Origin: Malaya genurostris
Taxonomy: Eukaryota > Arthropoda > Insecta > Diptera > Culicidae
Assembly: GCF_030247185.1 (NCBI RefSeq)
Contig: NC_080570.1
Location: 164,336,882 to 164,400,881, forward strand
Direction: 5' to 3'
DNA: 64,000 bases
Shown piece after piece: positions 45,835-58,400 of this stretch (the stretch's first letter is position 1; every line of letters starts with the position of its first letter). The notes beneath the pieces were generated by a model. It worked only from the letters and a program-made list of their open reading frames with translations, was not told the DNA's origin and ran no database searches. The position numbers and the translations under genes are program-made.

Positions 45835-48800
45835 ATGTCCGAGGTGCCGAAGCTTGATATAACCGTTGATGAGCGTGACGTGATTCGTGGGGCCACCGAT
45901 GTGCTGAAGGTTATCAGACCGCACTGGCTAAGCGACAGTGTTCAGTTCAAGGTTGGTAATGGACCTCTGTGTTTTTTTTTTTGTTTGACTTTGTCTTGTT
46001 GATCGGGCGAAAATTGTTGAGACTACCATGCCTATCGCAACAGGTTTGCAGGTAAACGCGCGCGTTATCGATACATGTTTCGCATTTTAGGTCATCCTAG
46101 GAAACCGTTAGAGCTTAACTTGTTGTCATAAAAATGGCAGTAATTGTAGTTATAATCGTGTGCCAAGGGAAACTACACCATCACTGGCATTTTATATTAA
46201 AGATAGATAGAGAACAAGCCTGTCTCTCGAATTATAAACGAACCGGCTTTGTGAAGTAGTTTGAATTCTGAACACTAGACAACACTAACTCTGTCCGTGG
46301 CCTTATTGAATAGAACGTGCTTGAATATTTATATTCCATCATTAAACGGACTTTGTAGACTCGTGATCCTGACACTAGCGACTGGATAATCATTCTTTGA
46401 TTTCATTTTCTACGTGATATCTCATATAATGTTCGCCTTCGCCTACATCAATGGAACCGAAAACTCAACTGAAAACCATCATCGACTAAATTGGAAGGCA
46501 TTGATTTGCAAATTGGAATGACTAATACTACATTTTCAAATCAATGTTTGTTAGTTTTGTTTTTAAAGTATATTGAAAAATGAAATAAAAACTTAACTAT
46601 TTTTGTGTAAAGTTACTTGTTTTAAATATATGCATTAAATAAGATGTAAATTTGAAAAAATATTTTTCTCTGTGTACGCACGGAAAGCCGAACATCAGCA
46701 GAAGTAGTTCAAAAAACCTTTTTCAATCCACCTAGTAGTATGATGCCTCTCTCATATTACTTATATTATCAAAAATATCACAGGAAGATTCTGTCAAGAT
46801 TTTTATTTTCAATCTTGAATCAAATTAGAAACTTTCTTTGGGTATGAACTAACATAACCTTTCTTTATTTTGCATCGTCGCACTAAATGATTAAACACAC
46901 TTTACCCTATGAGACTATAAGAACTTTTATTTGAGTCTGTTTGTGGAAATCGATTAAATCATCTCTGAGAAAATTGACAGTCTCGTTTTAGAGTTTTTGA
47001 ATTTGAAACCAGTACAGCCGAAGTCGGTTCGTTTGTTAAGTAACTAATATAGCCTACAAATTGAATCAGTTTTGAGCAAAATCTAGAAGAATTTTACCTT
47101 TTTTTCATCGTCGCTCTAAATGACGGTGTGCAATTTTAAACACACTTTACCCCTTGGAAACCTATGGGACTATTAGATTTTTTATTTTATGAGTGACATT
47201 TGACACATACTCACACATTACATTGCTCCACTTGATGTACTCTCGATGAACATTAGAAAAGGTCCCAAGTGCAAGTGACAGTTTCTCTTGCCGGGAATTC
47301 AACGGTACAACAACAGTACTATTAGTAGAAAGAGAAACTGTCATTTGCACTTAGGACCTTTTCTCGTGTTTGTCTTCAACTGTGTCAAATGATATAGAAC
47401 ACTTAATCCTTTGGGTCAATTTTCACTAGTCAATTTTTCAAGCGTTTGCTATATGAGAAAGGCAATAAGTGTGCTTTTATAGAAAAGCATCGTTATCATG
47501 TTTTGTTAATAACACTAACAGATAGGCGATTTAATAAAAGATTTACAAATTTTTATATACTTCACCTGAAAAAATAGATAATAGGCAACCCAATATAAAA
47601 ATATACGAAATTCAACAAAGCACGCTGGGAACGGAGCAAAGCCACATGCACGTCGCGTACCAGTTTTGCATCGTCATTTTGAATGACAATTTAAATGTTT
47701 TGACACTCATTGTACTATAACTTCGGTACCGGAAGTCGGATCTGGATGGAATTGCACAGTATCTTTTAAGACAATAAAAGCTTTAATTTGAATCATGATT
47801 CCTGAAAATCCGTTGCTTAGAAATCAAAGTGGGTTCTGTTTTTGAAATACTTTCTCCACTATTATCGGTGCCTTCGGAAGTGAAAACCGTGGACCCAAAG
47901 TAGTTTTATATATTCACTAACTGACAAGCAGTAAGTTTTATAAAAAATGTGCACCTCGTTTCGCCATCGATTGTGAAAAAATACTCATGAAATTGAACAT
48001 TTTTCATTATTCGCGCTGTAATACCGGAACCAAGAGTCGGATCTGGATCAACTTTTCGGGGACTTTTGAACGAATTTCAAGGCCTTCAATTTGCATCTTA
48101 GCTTGTGAAAATTTCTGAGTTTGTGAAAATCGGTTAAACCATCTCTGAGAAAATCGAGTGACATTATTTGTCACATGTGATGTAATGTGAAGTGAAGCCA
48201 CCATCAGTTCAAGGACTTGCCAGTGGATGCGGGTAGACTTACAGTAGCCATCCATTCACCTTCTTACTATAGCTGTTACCGAAAAGCGAACAACAAGGGT
48301 TGGGCGGATATGTAAGTAGAGTCACTTACTCGTATTCCGCGGGAATAAAAGATGCTCTTCCAACCATAATATCCAGTGCATGGATGAAGCATATCGCTAT
48401 ACATGCTTGAACCCGCCTGATGGTTTGTTTAAGAAGGGCGCGTCAGACTCATTTCAAACCTTCAGAAGGAAACAAGTTTCCTTCAAGTGACTTGGACTGG
48501 CTATCCACAATCCCTCGTCCAGTCATCAATTCGTCCGATGCCCTGATGCTCCCTCCCCTTTACGCCCCCGTGCAAAATGTTTTATATTGATAAATACTAT
48601 GAAACATAGTGTACTGAAATTAATATAACATAAAATAATATAATATAACATAATATAATATAATATAATATAATTTAATATAATATAATACAATGTCAAC
48701 GAATATTATATAATATATTATGAAACAATATATAAAATAACAGTTAATGTAGAGTGTCAGTAATGCTCTTCTATCTTTGCAATATTGCAGGAAGTAAAAT

Positions 48801-49393
48801 ATTTTTCTTCTAATAGCAATAATAATATCCACATCTATAAAAATAATATATGTTATTATTATTGTTGACAAATTAATAATAACAATAAATATAATAATGA
48901 AAATAATAATAAAAAACAATAGTACAATGAAATATATAATAAATAATAGAATGAATAAAATGATATGTTGCGATAAGCTATTATATTATATTACTTGAAT
49001 TTATATGTCATTTCTCATCCTCTCATTCTGCCATCAACGCATTCCATCGACCAATTGTCACCACAGACACACGTGTAAGCATGAAACAGGAACCAGTGAG
49101 GACCAAGCTCACCTTGTGACGACCTTGATATTTAGTTAAAAGATTACTTTAAAAATGATAACTTATAAGGAAAACAAATTTATATTTTGCGCAGAGGTAC
49201 GTAGTGCTACTCATAATAAACCCTATAATATATTATAATATAATATAATATGATATAATGCAATGCAGTATAATACCATAAAACATATTATATAATAACA
49301 TAATGGACAAAAAACATGTAAGACGATAATATATGAAATAATATGCTATGATACAATATAACAGTTAATGTGGCAGTGTAAGTTAAGCTCTTC

Positions 49394-49432
<39 letters not shown>

Positions 49433-52400
49433 ATAATGTAATAAACAACAGAGTTATATGTTGTAATATACTATGATAAACATTGCACTTTAGGATGGGC
49501 TTCAACCTACAAGCCATTTCGCACCCTCTCATTCTGCTACTAACGCAGAAGGCGATAGCACCCAGTCGACGCCGTTCTATTGGCCAAATGTCATCATAGA
49601 CGCTCGGGAAGGCATGAGATAGGAACTTGTGAGGACTTAGTTATCTCACCATTTGACGACCTCGAGTAACATTATTTGTCACATACCCACATACATACAT
49701 ACATACATACGCATACGTACACACTTCCACACACAGACATTTCGTGATCTCCACGAACTGAGTCGAATGGTATATGACACTCGGTCTCCGTCCAAAAGAC
49801 GGTTTTCACAGTGATTGCATAGCCTTTCTATATGAGAAAGGCAAAACGCTTCTTAATCCACTTAGTGGAATTTTCATAAGGGGTGGTGAAGCATAAAACA
49901 TCGAGATTTAGTATCATCTCGAAAAAACATTTTTGTAAAAATCGACTGGATTTTTCCAGCAGTTCTAATACCTTTTTATAACAGAATATATTTTTGTCTC
50001 TTCCTGCAGAACGGTAAAAAAATTTTGTTCGCTACATTTTCTCCGAGATGGCTGTACCGATTTCAACAAGTCTAGGCTCATTTAAAAGCTACTCTTGGGT
50101 TGGGAATCGAGTTCGATTTTCGATTGACTGTTCTGGAGATACAATGGTGTAAGTGACGTAACCGTTGAAACGCTTTTTTTGTCAGAAACTGACCAATGAT
50201 TAAGATCAAATGTATTATCACTTGTACTTTTGACTTTAGGATTGTAGCAGAATATACGACGTAAGCCCTGAAGCCCGCTAAAGTGAACTAACCGAATCAG
50301 CCTGAATGAATTTGTGGTAAAAATTCGCGTCCGAAATTATCTTATCACACCGTTAGGTAGATTTTTTAAATTTTTATTGTATTAAAACTTTGTTTTTTTT
50401 TTGCAGTAAATTGTCAATTTTCTTAAAATGGTTGTAGTCGAAAAATACCACATCCTAAACAAATGTGTAGTTGTAGTTGAATTCACTGAAAATAGTCGAT
50501 TATAAAAATGTGAAATCGATACATATTCTTGTCCAAATTGATTGTTTTGGCATTAAAAATGCCTTAATCTTCACTATACTGGGGCGGGTGTCAATTAAAA
50601 GTTTCAAAAATAACCGCGTAACCTTTTTCTGTCATAATTTTGGACGTTAATAACTCAATCATTTGTTGATGGATTGTTATAATTTAACAACCAATCGATT
50701 CGGAAACTTTTAACTTAATCATGTATGGCAACGTCGTTGCAGTATTTCAATAGCATATTTTTATCCACCAATCCCAGCTGACCAAAATAATGTCATTTCT
50801 AATGATTTTTCGCTGCATCGCATGAACGTTCGCACAAAAGGGAATCTATAAATATATGCCATCTTACAATTTTCACTTCAACTTCGCAGCCAGCTGTCAA
50901 CGAAACAGGTGCTTGTCGCTCGCTGGATGCATGCTTTTTGTTTCCATTCTATGTTTCTCACTAGGTTATTTGAAAATTGAATTATATGATATCTCGATGA
51001 ACATTAGATTAGGTTGCGATTTCGCTGGTCGTGAACAGAAATCTCTACGAACGGAATAAATATTTCTTGAACGCGATTGACGATGATATATTAGCAACGT
51101 TAGTGTTTCACAATTATGTGCATATTTTTCAAATTCAAACTGTTGATGTCTTGATGAGTTTACCAAAAACTAAAGTGAGTCACACAATTTGAAATTTTAG
51201 AAAAAATTATCGAAGTCATTTTTCAAAGCATGTCTGAAAGTAATCTCTAATGTCGTTAATCATTGAGAACACTCGTGGAGTGTTTTGCTCGATTCGTGCA
51301 ATTTTCGTGCAGACGAGCAATCCAAATTGATTTGCACCACACGAAAAAAATGCACTTTCGGGGCAATTCTCGGGTAACTATTTTGCACCCGTTTTCTTTC
51401 GCGAGCAGCAAGCAAAACACTGGCACCGAGTGAGTGGAATCAATGAAAAACGACATAAGAAATGCAAGAAAAAATTTTTTTTTCTCATTTGTCTCGACTT
51501 TGAATATAACAGTTTCAGGAAAAGGTGTCATTCGGAAACCGTGTTGGACCACTATAGTTCCATTCCCATTCAAGTCGTATGTCTGTCCTTCACACGTAGA
51601 ATTTTTTTAACTTACTGATTCATCAATGTAAAACAAACGCAATTACGCTCAAACAATAAAGTTCATTACGAAACAGTAAAGATAACGGATAGTGTATGTT
51701 TAGGTAACAATTTGAAGGAGAAACTAAATCTCACGCCGACAAACGAAATTCCACAATTGAAATTTCAAAGATCATATGACAGGGTCTTATCAGACAAAAG
51801 AAGCGTAAATACTTTGACGCTTCGAAACGTCAGAAATTAATCGAAGTGATTATCGGTTTCGTTCAATCATAGAAAGCTCAAATGTTTGAAGTCGATTCCG
51901 CACAACCGCAATTGGGAAGGGTCATTCTCGAACAAACACCTATCAACTGCTAATGTTTAGCTATTTCCTGTTTCGCAGCTATTTACCGACGGAATCACCA
52001 ACAAATTGGTCGGATGTTTCAATCAAAACAACAACCAAAGTGACAACGATGATAGCAGCCTCGACAGCCCGGGGGACGTTGTGCTGATTCGGGTGTACGG
52101 GAACAAAACCGACCTGTTGATTGACCGGAGGAAAGAAACGGAGAACATCCAGTTGCTGCACCGGTACGGTTATGCACCGGCACTGTATGCGACCTTTCGC
52201 AATGGGCTAGCGTACGAGTACGTGCCGGGAGTGACGTTGACGCCCGATAGCTGCCGGGAGGAATGCGTGTGGCGCCTGGTTGCCAAAAGGATGGCTCAGA
52301 TGCACAAAGTCGACGACGGAAAGAACGGAAGCGGAAGGGAACCGATGCTACCGACCAAGCTCAACCAGTTTCTGAAGCTGATTCCACAAACCTTCAGCGA

Positions 52401-55400
52401 TCCGGTGAAGCATGCGAGGTGAGTGACGTGGCTCCAAAGATAAATAATAAAGACATGTATGTGCCTACAATAATTTAAAAAATTCTGGTTCGTACCCGGT
52501 ACTTTCTAAAATGACCGCACTCACCGCTTGGTGGAGCGCGAGATTAATTGCATTATCATTTCAATTAAAGTGTGCCATGAGTAGGGCAGAATCAAATGTC
52601 AACATTGTCACTCATTTCGATACCATAATTAAATTGTTAAAACGAAAACGAAACAAACGGAAAAGCACGAAAAATAGGCATCCAAAGCCAGGTCATCATG
52701 CTCATTTCTGCCATATAATCGTCAACCGTAGATTTTGATTTTTTAATATTTATGCAATCTACTCTGACTGTTTTCGTAGTACATAATGGAATGTCGGAAA
52801 TCTACTGTTTTGGCACTTGGAATTCCGAGCTTTCCGAGCTACCTTTACTTCCAACGCGAAAAGTATACAATGTAACTCCCACTTAACTGGTATAATTCAT
52901 ACCTTCTGTAATCTGTCCTCTCGCTATTAAACAAACAAACAATATATTAAGTGTACTAAAAATCTCAATATATACAAATGAGCTAACGAATCGAAAGGTT
53001 CTCACGGTTTGACATTTGTGTTAAAAATGTGATGATGGGAACTCAACAGTGCAACCAGTTTATCACCATTGTTGCCAGTTTCATGGAGGACCGTGATGTG
53101 CGCCAGAAAAAGATCGTGAGTGTCATGTCTGGAAATTCGTTTGTGGTGGCTCTTCGCTTCACGTTTTTGCGCAGTAGCATCACTGCGGCAACGTGCGTCG
53201 CTTGCTGCGATTGCGCTGCAAACTGGCGCTCACAGCGTCGATGTGATCGATTTCGAACGATTTAAGGCTAGGCGAAATGGATTTTGTTGCGGATAAAATT
53301 GATCTATTTGTTTGTGTTGTTTTTTGTTTCCAGGATATCTCAAATATTTCCGAGTGTGACGGAGTTGAGACGTGATTTTAACGATCTGTACGGGAAACTT
53401 GTTCGTCTGGCTAGTCCGACCGTTTTCTGCCACAACGATCTTCTGCTAGGGAACGTGATCTACTGCAGGGAGCGCAATCGAGTGACGTTCATCGACTACG
53501 AGTATGCCGCCTACAATCACCAAGCTTTCGATATTGGCAATCATTTTACTGAGTTTGCAGGTAAGTTTTTTTTTGTTTTAAGTTTTGGATTGTTGGATAA
53601 TTGTTGGTGGTTTTAGGAATCGATGAGATCGATTACGACCGATACCCGGACAAAGCGTTTCAGTGTCAATGGCTGAGGGTCTACCTGGATGAGTTCCGTG
53701 GGCATGCCAGCACGGATAGTGATGTAGAGCGGCTGTACGTGCAGGTGAACCAGTTTGCGTTGGCATCTCACTTTCTGTGGTCGATATGGGCGCTCATTCA
53801 GGCGGAACATTCGACGATCGCGTTCGATTTTATACAGTGAGTATAAAGTGTATTGCTAATCTATGTGCATATGAAATTTAATATCTCAAATCTATTCAAG
53901 TAGAACCGCCAGCCAGACTCGACAACTCGAGCAGCACAATTTTCGATAGCATTGAAATGCAATATTGCAGCTTGTTTGCCACGTTTGAGAAGATTTTTTT
54001 TAACAAAGCATTCTGGTGATATTGAAAAAGTGTATCTGTAGAATTGAGAGTGCCCGGATTTCAGATCTCGAAAACGTTTAATACTTTCTTCATTCTGGTA
54101 TAGGTTACATGACGAGTTATTAATCGTAAATGTAATCCAGCAAATGAATGCCAGAATTTTAAAAATCTACGAAAACACTAGCTTTCTACCGTTAAATGCC
54201 ACTAATGAATGATAATAACAAGAATTAGTTTTCTCCATACCAGAATATTGACCATTCGAATTATTTTCCGATGCTGATCATTTTATATGAGAACAGTATT
54301 GATGAACCCTTGCTTGTTTCTGGTGAGTCCCAAAGATCTCGCTGGAACTGGTTTTGATGACTTATTCACTTCGGCCTCTAATGCGCAAATACCGATTTTT
54401 TTTTTAAATTTTGAAACGAGGCGATAGGAACGGATTCCTGTAGTCGGAGTGGTGCTGTGTGTTGGTAAATTCGAGTTCGGGTGCAGTTTTTGGTGATTTG
54501 GAGCCGCGGGGAACATCTCCGGTTATGGTCCACGCTCGATGCCTGTAGTGGGAGCTTCGCTGGTTGAGCCCGGAAAAACGTTGCTACTCTTTTTGCGCAT
54601 CACTAGGTTGCTACGAACTAGTTACTAGACCCGTTGTAAATAAATAAATCATAATGTCGGATAACTCCAAAACGGTTTTTCCTAGTGATTTAAATGTTCT
54701 GCAGGAAAGAATATATATTAGTGAATGGTTTCATTATTCTGAGTCTCGACTAGATCTTGCGGGGAACGAATCAACTAGTCAGAACATGTAGTGGATAAGT
54801 TTCACGCATGGTTTAAAAGTCTTAATGTTACTTTGGCATTTTATTATGACGGATCGTTTCAGAAACCAAATATGACACCTGACACCACGCGACAGAATAA
54901 TAAGTATCAGGGCATAATGCATATTACTAATGCAGTAAGCTCAATTGAATTTCAAGATCTCACGAGGCAAATCGATAGAATCATAACCTCGAAAATATTG
55001 TACCCGGTAAAAAATAGGAAAAAATATGGTTCTTTGAGGACTGCAATTGATCGAGAATGTGATCAAGAATTGGCTGCCTATGCGAATGTGGATTAAGTAA
55101 TCACCTCTATTCTGTATTTCGATCGAATCGGATTTTGTCGAACGAATGTAAAAATTGGCATTCTCTAATTCGATCGAGTGATGTTTTTGTATGGAAAACT
55201 CGAATCGATCGAGCTACAGAATGCCAAATTTTGAATTCGATCGAAACAATCCGATTCGAACGAAATACAGAATCGGGGTGAATAGCAACTGCCTATGCGA
55301 ATGTGGAATAAGTAATTGCAACTGCCAGGAACTTTATCTAAAGATATTGATTTTAAAATGATGCTTTGGTCTATCCTTTCCAGAAGAGTTTAGAATTATA

Positions 55401-58400
55401 CGACACTGGTTTGAAAGTAACCTTTTCGATCGAATTGAACATTTTTATTTATTTCGAATTACAGAATTATCCTGCACCAGAGCCAGGTTTAACAGTTGAT
55501 CTCATGTAGGGTAACGGAGATATTTTTGCCACTGTAATATATTTTGCTAGGCGTACATATTTCTGGTTGTAATCAAAAGAAATTACATCATGCCTCCGAA
55601 CTTTAAAGATCATTCATAAACATATTAGGTATAAATACGTACTTTATTTTGATAACAACCAAAAATATGATCACCGGGCCAAAATATATTAGAGTAGCCA
55701 AAATATATCGGTTGACTAATTTGTTAGCTATTAAAAGAACAGGTTTTGTCCCTATAGCGAAAGATCAAGGTTAAATAACACTAAAAAAATGTATTTAAAA
55801 AGTTGATTCCATGGATTTATCATTACCAGTGCCACGCATAGCGAAATGATCATTGTAGTGGAATAAACTAATTTTTTCAACAAAATGTTGGTGGCGTGAT
55901 GTTCATAATGACATCAAGTTCATCCAAGTAATTACTTTAGTCGCTGAAGCGACTTCCGTAGTAAGGACCTAAATTCACTTCACTTAATTTTTACCGTGTT
56001 GTGATACCGGTAATAAGGGCCATTGTTTTGTTTGATTAGATACGAATTATATCGGAGTTTTCACTTGAATTCAGTATCAATTTAGACACGCCCAGAAACA
56101 AAGTCAGGGCAAGCATTAATATGTCGATTAATATTTTTGTTTAGAAAAGTTTCTGATATTCGAATGTCTCCTTAATCTTCCATTGCGAAGTTCGGTATGG
56201 TATCAGTAGATCTAATAAATTATGTACAATTACGATAGCGAAGATAAATCCTACGAATATTCATTTAGGGGTTAGCCAAATTTTGTGCTAGGGCACATAA
56301 CCGTTTTTATTACGAATATTTCCTAATACGTGTCTACGTCAAATCTGATTTGTTCCTTATACGAATATATACCCATGTTAGACGGGTGCAAAGGAGCCGT
56401 ACGATCCCCAAATGCTGCTCCGTAGCGGAACAACCTTCGTTTTTAACAAGATTTAGATTCAAATTGCTCTTTCAACTGTTGTGAAAAGATTAAAGTAAAT
56501 AAATGTTACTAAGGCAACGATAGCTGTTATTCCAAAATCAAGAGTTTTTTCAGGCTGAGTTGCCAGTTTCAAACATTTTCCAAGCGATTTCATTTTGACA
56601 TTACGAGTTATTGAGGGGTAGTTAAATTCGTGATACAATTTTTAATAACGAGTGGCAGGTTGCGTCGTTGGTTTAACCGACGACACGACCTGCCACTCGA
56701 CTATCAAAACTGTATCGCAAATTTAACTATTCCTCAGTAACTGGTAATGTCAAAACGAAATCGCTTGAAAAAATGTTGGAATTGGCAACACAAGTTGGTA
56801 AATTATTGATTTTGAAAAACAGTTACCAATAGCCTTGGTAACTACATATGGAATGTAAACAAAAACAAGAGATTCTCACTTAAAACGAAACCACTGAGTG
56901 TAGTTGGCCCGCTGGCAGGTATTAAATTTATTCTTTCAGAAAGTTTTGAGTCATTTTTGCTCAATTTTGATTTAATTTGTATCTTTAATTTTTAATAAAA
57001 AGTAAAAGTTATTAAAGCATAAAATAAAAATATATATATTTTGTAAATAATTCAAGAATATCACCAAATTTTTTATTAACACTAGCGTCTTCGGTAGAGG
57101 AAATGAATTAATAAAAGTATTGCACAGATATTTTAGATTGTAGGTATTACCTTGTTAACATATGTTCTGGCACATGAAAATGTTTACGTCAATACAATGC
57201 AAGAATGTAATGAACGAAATCTAATAATTTTGAAACAAAAAAATTGAATTCCAATGGTGAATTTCCGTTTTTAAATTGCGCTACACTGGTGCAGTGATAC
57301 AGCAAGGCTAGCACAAGCGAACAAAAAGGATGTAAACATAAACTGTATCCCTTGATTACCGATGTCCATTCACTAATGATCAGAGCTGCCAACAATTCTG
57401 CATTAGTCAGAAAAATCAATCTGTGCATTATAAAATGTGATGTATTTAGTCAGCAAAAAAAAAGTTCGCTGTAGGTCGCGTAAAACCACGTGGCTCGCTG
57501 TGCTCTCTCTCGCAAATGTGAAAAATGACTCTCGATGTGGCCGGGTGGCCAAGAAAGTTTTGATATTTTCGGTTACAAGTTTGACTACATCACATAAAAT
57601 CCAAGAAAGCTGCCGCTTGCTTGGCAGCCTTTTTGAGCTGATTTTATTTCTCACTCATGTTTCGTTACGTTACCAGGGAACTAAAATGGTGCCGACATAG
57701 AAATCGACTTACCTTCACAAAAATAACTTACACTCCATTTACATCGCGACAACCCCTATGTTTTTATGCACTAATCGCATCTAAATTAAATTATCTAGAC
57801 ATTGTCAGGAAAGATCTTTGATCCATGCTTCTGAAGGCGAGATATTCAATGAACAAATTGAAAGTTTCAGTTTTCAGCTATGCAATTCTTCCTTCAGAAA
57901 AAAGGACTTACCCGAGCGCTAAAGTCAATGAATCAGATTTGAAGCGTGAATATAGCTCTCTAAAACGCCCTAAAACACACTGGCCTCAGCCCTTAAGATA
58001 CCTAATGGATATCTGGAGCATTCAATATAAACAGTCCTTGATACACAATTTAAAGTGTTAAAAATCAATCACGACATCGAAGCTCCCATCGGTAAATTTA
58101 AAATTAATATTGGTGGATTTCTATTTAAACCATTGCACTTTTATTAAAATCGAAACTAATAAAAATCGGTCTTCATTCGGTATTCAGCAGCTTACTGTTC
58201 TCGTAGGGAAAGATTATGCTATCGGACCAGAATTGTAAAACTGAATACTGGAACTGAAATTGATTTGAGTTCCATAATTCTGTTGTGTTTCCAGAATTCA
58301 GGTTCAGAACTTAGTTCCAGAATCCAGGTCTGGAATTTGGATACGAAATTCAGTACTACAATTCTAAAAGTGTGATTGAATTCAGGGACTACACACCAAA

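Larger units (their letters stand above)
45952..51978 (+). other. eas: eas intron 1
   Basis: A 6.0 kb intron (GTTGGT to TTTCGCAG). It contains AATCCACC-type dispersed repeats (46724-48160), a short foldback (47251-47366), AT-rich microsatellites (about 48600-49440), repeat copies at 49015-49135 and 49522-49650, and a diverged 168-bp-type unit (50031-50175). No coding region is supported. Confidence 0.75.

Noticed and set aside
48620..48919. Minus-strand Ile/Tyr-rich frame
   Set aside because: Translation of ATAAT microsatellite DNA.
54779..55096. Open frame with WFKSLNVTLAFYYDGSFQ and a 33-bp repeat at its end
   Set aside because: It begins after an in-frame TAG without an ATG before residue 30 or so, lies in the eas intron, has no recognised domain and runs into a tandem repeat and MITE. 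A decayed transposon fragment is possible but unproven.
57189..57700. Overlapping open frames on both strands in eas intron 4
   Set aside because: No conserved domain or splice logic. The minus-strand frames look hydrophobic but match nothing I recognise.
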